Assembly (NCBI GenBank): GCA_002104945.1
Contig: MCFH01000038.1
Span: 42,501 to 106,500, forward strand
Direction: 5' to 3'
Length of the DNA stretch: 64,000 nucleotides
Source of the DNA: Piromyces finnis
Lineage: Eukaryota; Neocallimastigomycota; Neocallimastigomycetes; Neocallimastigales; Neocallimastigaceae
Shown: positions 19,753 through 31,739 of the stretch, piece by piece
Numbering within the stretch: position 1 is the first letter of the stretch
Layout of the letters: every line of letters starts with the position of its first letter
The notes under the pieces: generated by a model
What the model was told of the DNA's origin: nothing
The model's database searches: none
What the model saw: only the letters and a program-made list of their open reading frames with translations
Program-made: the position numbers and the translations under genes

Positions 19753-22700
19753 AATACAAAAATAATACATTACAACTTTCCTACATATGACTCTAAAATA
19801 AATAAAAAATTGCCTACAACATTTTTCAACTTAAAATTTTTTATCCCAATTAAATTAAACAAACTTTATGATTTAAAAAATTCAATTAATAAAAATCAAT
19901 ACAATTTAATTTTAGATAGTGGCTCATATTGCAACTTTATTTCAATCAACTTGGTCAATAAATTAAAACTAAAACCACACAAATTATTACACTCAATTGA
20001 AATAAATGGAATTAGTGGTTCAATATTTATTGATACATACACCTTCTTATATTTTAAGACTACTATCTATATTAATCATTCAAAATTTTTAATTACTTTT
20101 AAAGAAAAATTTCTAATTATTAAAAATCTTCCAACAGATTTGTTATTAGGCAATAAATTTTTACACAAATATCAACTACATTTTAATTATAATAAAAATT
20201 TTGTATATTCAAGTTTAAATTTTAACAATTTTAAAAAATTAAATTCTAATAAAATTATATATAAAATTAATAAAAACCGATTGAATAAATCCAAAAATTT
20301 AAAAATTAAAACCATTAATCATAATAAATTAACTTCCAATACATCTTTTAATAATTTGAAAAATTACTCTAAACCAAAATATCAAAATTTCAGCTATAAT
20401 TACTTTATTCACTCATTTTTAGCTAATAGTGAAAAAGATTATAATACTGATGATGAAGATGATAATGAAGAAGACTTCAAATTAGAAGAAGTACCAGAAC
20501 CATATCGTGATTTAGCGGAAGTTTTCAGCAAGGTTAAGGCTGATAAACTACCACCACATAGGCTAACGGATTGTAAAATCGTTTTACAAAAAGATGCTTC
20601 TTTACATTATGGTCCTATATATCCTCTATCTGAAGATGAATCCCAAGTTCTTAAAGAATACATAGATGAAAATCTCAAGAAAGGATTCATTAGACCATCT
20701 GAATCTCCAGCTGGTTATCCTGTTTTATTTCAGAAAAAGAAGGATGGATCGTTACGTCTTTGTATTGATTACAAAAAATTAAATGCAGTTACAATTCGCA
20801 ATTCTTACCCACTTCCTCTAATTACTGATATTATCGAAAGAGTGAAAGGTGCTAAATTTTTTTCAAAATTAGATCTTCGTTCTGCTTACAATTTAGTGCG
20901 TATTCGTGAAGGAGACGAATATAAGACAGCTTTTAGAACTAAATATGGTCACTATGAATATTTAGTAATGCCTTTTGGTCTAAGAAATGCCCCTGCTACA
21001 TTTCAATCATTTATTAATTCAGTATTACGCCCTTATTTAGAAAAATTTGTTATTTTATATTTAGATGATATTCTGATTTACTCGGAAACATTAGATGAAC
21101 ATATACAACATGTTCGTACTGTTCTCCAAACACTGCTCAAAAATAATTTATTTGCTAAATTAAAGAAATGTGAATTTCACAAGCCAGAAGTTGAATTTTT
21201 AGGACACGTTATATCAGGCAATGGTATATCTACTGATCCAAAGAAAATTAAATCTGTCCAAGAATGGCCTACACCTAATTGTGTAAAAGATGTTCAACGC
21301 TTTGTTGGATTATGCAACTATTATAGAAGATTTATAAAAGATTTTGCTACTATTGCTAAACCGCTTCACAATTTAACAAAGAAAAATACTAGTTTTAATT
21401 GGAATGATAAATGTAATAACTCATTTTTAGAATTAAAAAAGAGACTAATCTCTTCACCTATTTTATTACATCCAGATCCAACCAAACCATTTATTGTCGA
21501 ATGCGATGCTAGTAATTTTGCCATTGGTTGTATACTTTCTCAAAAGGATGAAGATAACAAATTACATCCTGTAGCATATTATTCAAGATGTTTAAACAAT
21601 GCTGAATTAAATTATTCAATTACTGAAAAGGAACTTTTAGCTATAAAATGTGCATTTTCTACCTGGAGACATTTATTACTAGGTGCTAAATACCAAGTAA
21701 CCGTTTTTACTGACCATAAAAACCTTCTATACACCTTAGGTGGTAAAGTCGGAAACCAACGTCAACATCGTTGGCATTTATTTTTCCAAGAATATAATTT
21801 TCAATTAATATACCGCCAAGGAAGAAAAAATGGTAAACCTGATAGTTTATCAAGAAGACCTGATTACGAGAAAAATAATGTTGAACCTAAACCAGAACAT
21901 ATATTAGATTATAAAAACGTTCCCGATACTCCATGTTTTGTTGGTATTGTTGGTTCTCTCATTGATCAAATAATAGAAAATTATAAGGATGATGAAAATG
22001 CGAATAATATTTATCTTTACTTTAGTCCTAATAATGCTAATCAAGGTTACTTTTACAGACCTTTCAGAAAAATGGAAAAATTTAAAATAAAAAATAATTT
22101 AATTTTATATAATAATTTAATTTATGTACCAGAAAAACTTCATGTAGATATTTTAACCAGGTACCATGATAACGCTACTGCTGGACATTTAGGTATTCGA
22201 AGAACTGAAGAACTAATTAACCGTAATTTTTGGTGGCCCAAAATGCATCAAGATATCGTAAATTTTGTCAATTCTTGCGAACAATGTTCCAGAAATAAAG
22301 TTAATAGACATAAAAGATATGATCTTTTAAGACCTTTAGAAATTCCTGATCGCCCTTGGAAATCTATTGAAATCGATTTTCTTTGTGGTCTCCCTGAATC
22401 AAAAAAGTTTTCCGTTATAATGGTTGTTGTAGATCGCTTTTCAAAAATGATTCACCTTATTCCGTTCAAAGAAATACCTACAGCTGAAGAAACTGCCAAA
22501 GCTTTCCTAAAAAATATTTTTAAACTCCATGGACTACCTACAGATATTTATACGGACAGAGGAACACAATTTACTAGTGCTTTATGGATAGAAATTATGG
22601 AAAAATTGCGTGTTAAGCCAAAAATAGCTACCACAGATCACCATGAGACCGTTGGTCAAGTAGAACGTTGTAACTCTTTCATTGAACAATATTTACGTTG

Positions 22701-23415
22701 CTATTCAAGAACATTTTTCCACGATGACTGGATTGAATGGTTACATCTAGCTGAATTTGTTTATAATAATACTGTTCATGAATCTACAAAACAAACTCCA
22801 TTTTTCATTAATTATGGATTCCACCCACCTATGGATGATGTCTTTTTGTTTCAAGGTTCTGATTCAAACTTTAAATACATTAAAGATGTTAGTAAAAATT
22901 TCCTTTTAGTTAAAGATGTTTTGCTTAGATCTCAAGATTTATACAAAAGAGCTGCCGATAAGAAAAGAATTATTGCTCCTGAATTGAATGAAGGACAAAA
23001 AGTTTGGATTCATGCACCTCCTGCTTTTGCTACTACTGAAAATGCCAAACTAGCGCCTCGTAAGTATGGTCCTTACAAGGTTTTAGAAGTTTTAAACAAT
23101 GGTAATTATAAAATAGATATTTCAAAATCACCTTTTCCAAAACACCACCCTGTATTTCACATATCGGAACTTGAACCTTATGTATCTACGCCAGATAAAT
23201 TTAAAAATAGATTTAAATATAAAGAAACTAATGCAGAAATTATAGAAATTGGTGACTTTAGGACAAATTATAAAGAAAAACGCTACGAATATAAAATTCG
23301 TTATAAACACCGCCTAAGTTGGCACTGGGTTCCTGCTACAGTAATAGAAAGTAACCCAAGATATCAAGAATTATTAATTCAATTCAATAAAAGTATTAGA
23401 AAACACAAAATCTAA
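19714..23415 (+). CDS. Element 2 Pol (protease, RT, RNase H, integrase, chromodomain), expressed by -1 frameshift
   Basis: The start given is the first codon after the slip. The frame is open from there, and its first Met is the one in LVMPFGLRN of reverse transcriptase, so an independent start is excluded unless a non-ATG codon is used. The protease has DSG in LILDSGSYCNF. Reverse transcriptase carries YLDD (about residue 449 from the slip). RNase H begins at ECDASNFAIG. The integrase has a zinc finger (TAGHLGIRRT ... SCEQCSRNK) and D,D,E at VVDRFSK, YTDRGTQF and GQVERCN. A C-terminal chromodomain-like segment (RYEYKIRYKHR ... HWVPATVIE) follows HPVFHISELEP. All catalytic residues are intact. 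Chromodomains can direct integration to marked chromatin; that is family knowledge. Confidence 0.95.
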   Translation, partial: LRNELSREPKRVHNTKIIHYNFPTYDSKINKKLPTTFFNLKFFIPIKLNKLYDLKNSINKNQYNLILDSGSYCNFISINLVNKLKLKPHKLLHSIEINGISGSIFIDTYTFLYFKTTIYINHSKFLITFKEKFLIIKNLPTDLLLGNKFLHKYQLHFNYNKNFVYSSLNFNNFKKLNSNKIIYKINKNRLNKSKNLKIKTINHNKLTSNTSFNNLKNYSKPKYQNFSYNYFIHSFLANSEKDYNTDDEDDNEEDFKLEEVPEPYRDLAEVFSKVKADKLPPHRLTDCKIVLQKDASLHYGPIYPLSEDESQVLKEYIDENLKKGFIRPSESPAGYPVLFQKKKDGSLRLCIDYKKLNAVTIRNSYPLPLITDIIERVKGAKFFSKLDLRSAYNLVRIREGDEYKTAFRTKYGHYEYLVMPFGLRNAPATFQSFINSVLRPYLEKFVILYLDDILIYSETLDEHIQHVRTVLQTLLKNNLFAKLKKCEFHKPEVEFLGHVISGNGISTDPKKIKSVQEWPTPNCVKDVQRFVGLCNYYRRFIKDFATIAKPLHNLTKKNTSFNWNDKCNNSFLELKKRLISSPILLHPDPTKPFIVECDASNFAIGCILSQKDEDNKLHPVAYYSRCLNNAELNYSITEKELLAIKCAFSTWRHLLLGAKYQVTVFTDHKNLLYTLGGKVGNQRQHRWHLFFQEYNFQLIYRQGRKNGKPDSLSRRPDYEKNNVEPKPEHILDYKNVPDTPCFVGIVGSLIDQIIENYKDDENANNIYLYFSPNNANQGYFYRPFRKMEKFKIKNNLILYNNLIYVPEKLHVDILTRYHDNATAGHLGIRRTEELINRNFWWPKMHQDIVNFVNSCEQCSRNKVNRHKRYDLLRPLEIPDRPWKSIEIDFLCGLPESKKFSVIMVVVDRFSKMIHLIPFKEIPTAEETAKAFLKNIFKLHGLPTDIYTDRGTQFTSALWIEIMEKLRVKPKIATTDHHETVGQVERCNSFIEQYLRCYSRTFFHDDWIEWLHLAEFVYNNTVHESTKQTPFFINYGFHPPMDDVFLFQGSDSNFKYIKDVSKNFLLVKDVLLRSQDLYKRAADKKRIIAPELNEGQKVWIHAPPAFATTENAKLAPRKYGPYKVLEVLNNGNYKIDISKSPFPKHHPVFHISELEPYVSTPDKFKNRFKYKETNAEIIEIGDFRTNYKEKRYEYKIRYKHRLSWHWVPATVIESNPRYQELLIQFNKSIRKHKI

Positions 23416-24335
23416 TTCTTTAAATTGCATTTCAACAATTTTATTTTTTTAAAAATTTATTAATATCTTTCACTAACATTATGTTTTATTATAATTTGTA
23501 TTACTCATCTAATACATTTCAACACAAATTTCAAAAATTTTTTCTATGAATGTTAAATTTCAATTCAATAATTTTTGATCCAACAATTTTATCAATTTAT
23601 TTAATTTAAAACACAAAATTTTTATAATGAAAATTAAATATTTAAAGAGAATAATTTTCAATTTATTTTAGCAGTACAATTACAAATATTTATATGTTGT
23701 TAATGCTTATTTTATTCTCTATTCAATAGTATCAATTTCAATATTGTCACTATCTCGATCGATCATTAAAATCAATATTTTTCAGTGACATTTTTTCAAA
23801 AAGTTTAGTTCAAAATTTTTTTTGTATTTAATGAAAAAATTTTTTATTATTAAAAATTTTTCAAAAATTTCAAAAAATTTTTTTTTTCAAAATCATATTA
23901 ATTAAAGTTTATTTGATCAATTTTTGAAATTTCAATTATTTTAGCAAATGTTAACATTTTTCAAAAATAAAAAGTGTTTCAATATCCTAGGAATAATATT
24001 TCTTATTCAAATTTTAATTTTTCGTACGAATTTCAATTTTTTCACTCAATGATCAATTTAAATTTCAACATTTCTTTCAAAAATTTTATGAATTTGACTG
24101 AATGTTACACAAGAAAATGTTTTTTAATTTTATTTCATATATTGCAATATATTCAACATATTATATTAAATATATTCTTTATTTAGTTACCATTTTATTT
24201 CATGTTACACATACAACTATATATTGGTTTATATTTAATATATACTACTTCAATTTATTTCAATTATACTTTATTATACAACTTTATTTTATATTATTTC
24301 AATCGCCTGGTATTCGATTTTTTTTGGCGGAGCGA
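23416..24335 (+). other. Element 2 3' untranslated region and polypurine tract
   Basis: 920 bp of TTTCAAAAATTT-type sequence like that of element 1, ending in GGCGGAGCGA (24326-24335) before the LTR. The overlapping small open frames here carry no domain. Confidence 0.75.
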
Positions 24336-25367
24336 TGTCACGAATACTAGTGAAATTACAATTTCAAGATCACTTGGAATTGTGAAATCACTTATGAAAA
24401 TTCAAAATCAACAAATATTTTATTTTCAAATAAATTATAAAATTTTATTAAGAAATATTTAAAAATTTAGAAAAGGTTAAAATATGACCTTAACCCTTAA
24501 TAATTTTTATAATAAATAACTTTAACCCTTATCGTTAAAATGGAATAAGAAAAAACACGCGTATCTCCTCAACGAATGACGATTTTTGAATAAAAATATT
24601 TTGGTTATAATTAAGTTCGTTAGAAAGCCACGCTCGAGACAAACAACATATCTTAAAATCATGTCAATATCTCTGCTGGTTCACGAGATATTCCAATTTA
24701 AAGATATTTTGTTAGCAATGATTAATTGTTTATTCAGAGAATGATCACCCCTGATATATCAAACATAAATCATTCACTCAAAGTATAAAAAATTATTGTT
24801 TAATTAAATTAAAATTATTTTCCGGAACTAATTAACTTTATTTTATAATAATTATTTCAATAACATAATTTATAATCTTTGAACTAGAGGATTATAATTA
24901 TTAATATTATATTCAATGAATTATATTATAATTAAGAAATAATTAATATTATGAATATTATAAACAATAGTTATTTTTAATAATTAGGAATAAGTCTTAA
25001 GTTTAGTTTAAGTATTATAAAATATATTATGAATATAATCATGTATTGAAAAGTTATTTTATTATTAAATGTAAAATTACAAATAGTATAAATAGTTTAG
25101 AATAGTTTTATGAATTAAATCTTTGTAAAGATTATTATCTTATTAATACTTAATAAGTATTACTATTAAATAATCTTATTATTATATATATTCTTTAAAT
25201 AAAATAAAAAGGAATTATTTTAACTATAATACATAATTTAATTATTCATTTATAAATCAATTAAGATTATTTTAATAAAACATTTTTTTTCTAACCTAGT
25301 TATCTTTTAACCTTTTATTTAATTTAATATTTTAATATTAAATTATAAGTTTAGTAAAACTTTTACA
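24336..25367 (+). repeat. 3' LTR of element 2
   Basis: 1032 bp, TGTCACGAAT to TTTTACA. Scattered single-base differences and one lost T separate it from the 5' LTR. It is followed by ATAAT and another LTR of the same family. Confidence 0.96.
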
Positions 25368-25372
25368 ATAAT

Positions 25373-26545
25373 TGTCACGAATACTAGTGAAATTACAATT
25401 TCAAGATCACTTGGAATTGTGAAATCACTTATGAAAATTCAAAATCAACAAATATTTTATTTTCAAATAAATTATAAAATTTTATTAAGAAATATTTAAA
25501 AATTTAGAAAAGGTTAAAATATGACCTTAACCCTTAATAATTTTTATAATAAATAACTTTAACCCTTATCGTTAAAATGGAATAAGAAAAAACACGCGTA
25601 TCTCCTCAACGAATGACGATTTTTGAATAAAAATATTTTGGTTATAATTAAGTTCGTTAGAAAGCCACGCTCGAGACAAACAACATATCTAAAATCAGGT
25701 CAATATCTCTGCTGGTTCACGAGATATTCCAATTTAAAGATATTTTGTTAGCAATGATTAATTGTTTATTCAGAGAATGATCACCCCTGATATATCAAAC
25801 ATAAATCATTCACTCAAAGTATAAAAAATTATTGTTTAATTAAATTAAAATTATTTTCCGGAACTAATTAACTTTATTTTATAATAATTATTTCAATAAC
25901 ATAATTTATAATCTTTGAACTAGAGGATTATAATTATTAATATTATATTCAATGAATTATATTATAATTAAGAAATAATTAATATTATGAATATTATAAA
26001 CAATAGTTATTTTTTAATAATTAGGAATAAGTCTTAAGTTTAGTTTAAGTATTATAAAATATATTATGAATATAATCATGTATTGAAAAGTTGTTTTATT
26101 ATTAAATGTAAAATTACAAATAGTATAAATAGTTTAGAATAGTTTATGAAATTAAAATCTTTGTAAAGATTATTAACCAAAAATTATTAACCATAAATTA
26201 TTAAATTATTAACTATAAATTATTAACTATAAATTATTAACCAAAAATTATTAACTATAAATTATTAACTAAAGATTATTAACTATAGATTATTAACTAT
26301 TAATAATAATTAATACTTAATGAGTATTACTACTAAATAATCTTATTATTATATATTTTAGCAATATATCATTAAATAAAATAAAAGAAATTATTTTAAC
26401 CATAATATATAATTTAATTATTCATTTATAAATCAATTAAGATTATTTTAATAAAACATTTTTTTTTTCTAACCTAGTTATCTTTTAACCTTTTATTTAA
26501 TTTAATATTTTAATATTAAATTATAAGTTTAGTAAAACTTTTACA
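25373..26545 (+). repeat. Additional (solo) LTR of the element 2 family
   Basis: Same termini as element 2 LTRs, but 1173 bp long. The extra length is a run of TTATTAACTATAAA-type units at about 26172-26310, just after the predicted RNA start (GTAAAGATTAT is kept). No internal region follows. It could be a solo LTR or one end of a tandem pair reduced by recombination. Confidence 0.92.
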
Positions 26546-26550
26546 ATAAT

Positions 26551-27546
26551 TGTGAAGATATTAACTGGATTTAAAACAAATTCAGATAATATCTATAATT
26601 AATTAAACATAATAATTAGAATTAAATAATCCCAATAATTATTTTAAAACACCTTTAAAAGTCACCTTTTAAATTTTGGTTCAGTGAAAGGGTTATGATT
26701 TCAAAAAATTTAATATCAATACACTATAACCCTTAACCAAAAATAAACAAACACGAAACAAGGTGTAACTCGCCAAAAACGATCGCTATGGCTATAAGTA
26801 CTACGGCTATGAAACCAGGTTTATTAGAAAGCTTAAGGAAAAAGCTACATTTTGGTACAATCGCGGTCCTTCTAACAGGCCATTTAAGGAAGATATAATC
26901 ATTCGAAGATTTTAATAAGTAAATTAAAATTAACATGATATCAAGTATGGATCATAGACATTTCTTATGACTTGACGAAAATTAAAAAGATATCAATAGA
27001 AATTCTAATTATATTAATTTAATTAATGATAGTGACTGTTACTAAAAATAGAACTAAACCATTTAGGTGTAACGGTTAACATTTATAAATTAAATAATTT
27101 TAATTATTATAAAATAGGTTAATGGATCAAGTGTTTAAATGATTAATCATATGTTTATTTTATTTTATGTCATGACAAAACAAACAAACAAACAAAAAAA
27201 CAATCTTATTATATTATTAACATATTACATGTAATACTTTATTTTTATCAATTTAATAATCTGAACAAAGAATATAAAATAGAATGAATTGAATTCGATT
27301 TTAATTCTTTGTAAAGATTATAGTTATAATCTTAATTATATAGTTATTAAATATATTATCATTTATATTATTATTAATAAATAAATAAAATTTTATAAAA
27401 AAGTTATTCTAAAGAATAAATATTAATTTCTCATTTGGAAGTTTAAAGGGTTATTTTATATTTAAATTTAATTTCTTAAAAACATATTTACTATATAATT
27501 GATAACATTCTGACCTGGCCGCATAACCAAATCCAAAAACTTAACA
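26551..27546 (+). repeat. Solo LTR of a third, related family
   Basis: It runs from TGTGAAGATA to CTTAACA, about 996 bp, flanked by ATAAT on both sides (26546-26550 and 27547-27551). Inside, TATAAAAT (27273) lies 38 nt before GTAAAGATTAT (27311), the same self-primer as element 2 and preceded by the same CTTT. Most other sequence is unrelated to LTR families 1 and 2. There is no second copy in the window, so the limits rest on these signals. Confidence 0.75.
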
Positions 27547-27629
27547 ATAATAATATTAAAACACAGATAGTTAAAAATTAAAATAATTAACTTGTATAAA
27601 ATTATTAAATTAAAAATTATAAATGTAAA

Positions 27630-27660
<31 letters not shown>

Positions 27661-27870
27661 TAAATTAAATAGCTTATATTTGTTTATAATTATACTTTAA
27701 AATAATAATTTTGTATAAATAGTGATAGAATCATTTTATTTTAAAATTGTTCCTAATAATCCAGTAAAATTAGATAATAATATTAAATTTTATTAAAATA
27801 ATAGTTGTGATTATATTTACATACATTCAAGATGTATTAAACCATAATATATATATATTTAATAATACAA

Positions 27871-28055
27871 GAGTTATTAAATATTAAAACTTTATAATTA
27901 TATAAAATAATTTTATATTTTAAACTAACAAAGACTTGCAAATGAACAAGTATAAAAATCATTCATTCTATTTTTATTTTCTTATTTATTTTTATTTATT
28001 AAATTTTAGATACAAATATTATCACTTTCTATATTCATTTATAGAATTAAGATAA
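27871..28055 (+). repeat. Left arm of a long imperfect inverted repeat
   Basis: It matches, as reverse complement, about 31450-31630. Shared words include TTTTAAACTAACAAAG, GAACAAGTATAAAA and TTTTAGATACAAATATTATC. The arms are about 3.4 kb apart and differ by small indels. Confidence 0.8.
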
Positions 28056-28158
28056 TATTTTTCTTCGTATCATTTTCATGTTAAGGAACCAACAAATAAT
28101 GTTATTCTTGTCATAATTAATGATTATGACCTAATCCATTATTGTTCCTAAATATATG

Positions 28159-28297
28159 AAAACTTTACAATATTCTTATTTGTAAATTAATGTATACACT
28201 TAAATAAAATTTAAGTTCAATAAAAATAATTATTAATAATTTTAAATATAATTTAAGTGTATACATTAATTTACAAATAAGAATATTGTAAAGTTTT
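28159..28297. repeat. Perfect 47-bp inverted repeat around a 45-nt loop
   Basis: Arms 28159-28205 and 28251-28297 are exact reverse complements. The loop sequence, which starts AAAATTTAAGTTC, recurs directly after the right arm (from 28307). This is the pattern left by a replication template switch or by a foldback insertion. Confidence 0.92.
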
Positions 28298-29429
28298 ATA
28301 TAAAATAAAATTTAAGTTCAATAAAAATAATTATTAATAATTTTAAATATAATTTTATTAAACTTAAAAATTAATTTAGTAATAATAATATATTGAAAAT
28401 TATAGTTTATTGAACTTTTAGTTTAATTTATCAAGTTAATGAATTTTTATTAATTAAAATTATGAATAATATTTCTGTAAAATAGTAAAATTCTTTAGTA
28501 AAATATATTTAAAGAAAAGTTTTAATGTATGTTAATCAATTTAATAATATGTATAAATATTTATTATAATAGTAATGTAATTTTATTATTCATTTAAAAG
28601 TAATTTAAATACTAAAATTAATGTAAATAATTAAAGACTAATTCTTTTAATTAACACTACTTAATTTTTTACAAAAAGTATAAAAAGGTGTATATTATAA
28701 GAATTAGAGAATATACAGATATTTTTATTTTTATTTTTATTTTATTTTATAATTTTATATTAATATCTTAATAAAACAATTTTTCTTATTTCATTTTAAT
28801 ATTATTTTTGAGTATTAATAAATTTATTAATATTTTATAAATAAAAGTAAATTCCTCGAACCGTAACATTCATGATACAAGATGCATAGAAAAATATAAT
28901 ATTTTAAATATTTTATGAATAATATCTAATCCTTTTATAAATTGTATATCAATTACTAGTGTTAATAATAATTAAACTATATTAGTATAAATTATTATGA
29001 CGCAAATGTTACACATATATTAGAATAATTAATTACACAAGAAATGAAAAGATATAAAAATAGTGATAAAGAACAAGATATAAAAAAGGAGAGAAAACTT
29101 TTCGTTTATAAATAATATTTGATATTTTAGTTTTAAGTATAAGTTCTATTTTATTTTATTTTAGTTACAGTTTATTTTAGTTTAGTTTTAGGTCACTAAT
29201 TACGTATTTAGTATTTATTATATTTAATTCAGTTTAAAATATTAATTATAAAAGAAAAGAATATTTATTGTTTATTTTTTTTATTATTTCAGAAAAGTTA
29301 TATTTTATTATTAATAGTAATTTTATCGACATATTTTTATATTTACATTTTATATTCAACTATTTATATTTATTAAATAATAACTTTCGATTCTACTAGT
29401 ATTGAATGTTATTAATCTTATAATCATAA

Positions 29430-29660
29430 TAATAATAATTAAATAAAGAAACTTTAAACCAAAATCTATTTAATTATATTATTATAAAATTTATTATTTT
29501 TACTATTTATTTTTATTATTTATTTTTATTATTATAAAATAGAAATAAATACAATATTATCTAATATATTATTCAACTATCATTCCCTATTGCTAACGTT
29601 CACAATTATATTTTATTTATGGTGTCTTTGAAATATATTGCATCATTCCTGATACATGAC
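29430..29660 (+). repeat. Dispersed direct repeat, copy 1
   Basis: It resembles 33665-33860. Both read TAATTAAATAAAGAAA, then TTAAACCAAAATCTA, then ATTATTCAACTAT, then CCCTATTG and TTTGAAATATATTG in the same order. The pair brackets a broken gag, so they may be decayed LTRs, but clean ends were not found. Confidence 0.65.
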
Positions 29661-30245
29661 TAAATTATTTAGTTAAAAATATTAAATTTATATAGTTAAA
29701 ATTAAGGGTTAGCAATTATTTAAGAAAAATAATAGTTATTAAATAACCAATAAAATATCATATAAAAGTAACAAAGATTCACTTTTATTAAAAAGAAAGG
29801 CGTTCTTTTACAAAATATAATTAATTATTGAGAATTTTTATAGTTATTTTAACTTAAAATATTTTTATGTTAAAATATATAAATATATTTAAAATTATTT
29901 TTATTAATAAAATAAAAGAGAAAGTTATAAATAAGATTTTTATGTTTATTTCCTTTTTTTTTATATTCAAATATTTGGAGTATAAATTGTTGAAAATAAT
30001 AAAATATAATAAAACAAAATAATTAATAACACTAAAATATAATTATTAGTTATAAGATAAATACATATACAAATAATACTTTCTCATTCTTTTATTAGAA
30101 TATATTATTTTGTATAATTCCCTTTTGTTCAATTCCTGGAAATAAAATAAATAATTAAATTTATGGTATTATTAAATAATATGTACCATTCTGATAAATA
30201 ATGAAATTAATAAATATAAAATTATTATTAAACCTGATTTTTAAG

Positions 30246-30247
<2 letters not shown>

Positions 30248-30276
<29 letters not shown>

Positions 30277-30739
30277 CTTCCATATATCCTCATCTAACCC
30301 CCCTGAGTTATATATGGTATGTGATTGTACATTATTGTACATTGCCATATCAGAACGACGTCGGCACAATCATCCCTCTGGGCAGGGCTAATATGGAATG
30401 GCTTATTGCTCTTAACGATCCTATCACACAAAGACCGAGCTACCAACACCAGTGATCTCCTGAACCTTTATTGGCGAAGGATGATTAACGATGAGAACAA
30501 CCCTCAAAGACCATAGTTAGTAATCTGTGAATTAATTGATACCCCTTCCTACATATACTCTAAACTTCAGTGGGAAAACCGCTTGATACGGAGAAAACTA
30601 CCAATCTGAATTAACTGCTTAGGGTAGAGTCCGGTGGTATAGTTATACTTACCTGAATTGACCTTTAACCCCTATACTTTAAGCGCAAACCTGAAACAGG
30701 AAAATCGCTAAAGAACTGTCAATGGCGGGGGTCGAACCA
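30248..30739 (-). mobile_element. SINE-like retroposon, 5'-truncated at the tRNA T-arm
   Basis: On the minus strand it begins TGGTTCGACCCCCGCC, a Pol III B box, and ends in a poly-A tail (T run at 30248-30273 on the plus strand). It is flanked by a perfect 14-bp target duplication, CTGATTTTTAAGTT (30234-30247 and 30740-30753). The middle shares CAGGTAAGTATAA and a GGGAAAA-type word (plus-strand sense) with the SINEs at 32101 and 62134, but is otherwise different, so it is a sister subfamily. No A box remains. Confidence 0.85.
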
Positions 30740-30753
30740 CTGATTTTTAAGTT

Positions 30754-31739
30754 AACCCTAAAAGTAACTTAAAATAAGTTAGAGTTTAATTAATTACTTT
30801 ACCAAAATTCCAAAATAAAATTAATCCTAAACACTGCATATATTTTGATATTAATCGAGATCAAAATAAATAACTTTTGTTAAATTAATTGTTAAATTAA
30901 ATATTTAATAACTTCTTTAGTAAATTACACTTTAAAAGTTAACAAATATAATAATTCATGTTATAAAACAGTATAATTAAACACTTTTATTAAAATATTA
31001 AAAATAATTATTACTTTAATTAATTGTAAAATAAACAACTTTTTATATTCTTTAACTTTTAATTATTTCTTTTATTGTTATTATTAATTGCTTTTATTAC
31101 TTTTATTGTAAATAGTTATTAATTTTATTATTTTAATGTAAATAGTTTAAATTTAAAAGAAAATACATTTTCCCAGCAAGACGTGAAGTCAAAATTTGTC
31201 ATTTTGAAAAAAATGTCAAATTGACTAGAAACATGAAATATTTCTAACATGAGGTCGCCGCTCGGGAAAATTTTTTCCCCTACCGAAATCTAGGATATAT
31301 ATAAATTTATTTTATTTTTATTGATTTTTATAAAACAATTTTTAACTTATATAACTTATATAGTTATATCTAAAAATATAATAATCACTTTTTGAAGTAA
31401 AATTCAAAATTAAGATTATTATCAAATTATATCATTTTATGATATAGATGATATTATTTTAATTTTATTAATGAATATAGAAAGTGATAATATTTGTATC
31501 TAAAATTTAATAAAGAAAATAAAATAAATGATTTTTATTTTATACTTGTTCAATTACAAGCCTTTGTTAGTTTAAAATATAAATTTATTTTATTAATCAT
31601 AAAGTTTTAATATTTAATAACTTTAAAATAGAATAATAATAACATTTTTAAAGATAAAATACAGAACTCTTTTATGTTTTTGTGTAAAATAAGTATTAAT
31701 ATCTTAATTTTATTTTAATTATATTTTAATATTATTTTA
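30754..31739. other. Repeat-derived spacer
   Basis: AT-rich. It includes one GC-richer patch at about 31170-31290 of unknown origin and the right arm of the inverted repeat (31450-31630). No gene is seen. Confidence 0.55.
31450..31630 (-). repeat. Right arm of the long imperfect inverted repeat
   Basis: Reverse complement of 27871-28055. Two opposite-facing copies of one old repeat, or ends of a degraded DNA transposon, would both give this pattern. Confidence 0.8.

Larger units (their letters stand above)
17676..25367 (+). mobile_element. Element 2: complete Ty3/gypsy chromovirus-type LTR retrotransposon
   Basis: It consists of LTR 17676-18708, a self-primer binding site, gag 18803-19717, pol to 23415, a polypurine tract and LTR 24336-25367. 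The LTRs (1033 and 1032 bp) differ at only a few positions by eye. The organisation equals that of element 1, but the LTRs are unrelated in most of their length, so it is a sister family. ATAAT lies on both sides. Both genes are open, so it may be active. Confidence 0.95.
27552..30233. other. Gene-free region of decayed repeats
   Basis: AT-rich sequence holding one arm of a long inverted repeat (27871-28055), a perfect 47-bp foldback (28159-28297) and one copy of a dispersed direct repeat (29430-29660). No coding frame is convincing. It probably consists of old mobile element debris. Confidence 0.6.

Noticed and set aside
26733-26936. 67-codon open frame on the minus strand
   Set aside because: It lies inside the third-family LTR, has no domain and no reason to be translated.
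30325-30516. 63-codon open frame
   Set aside because: It lies within the body of a SINE.
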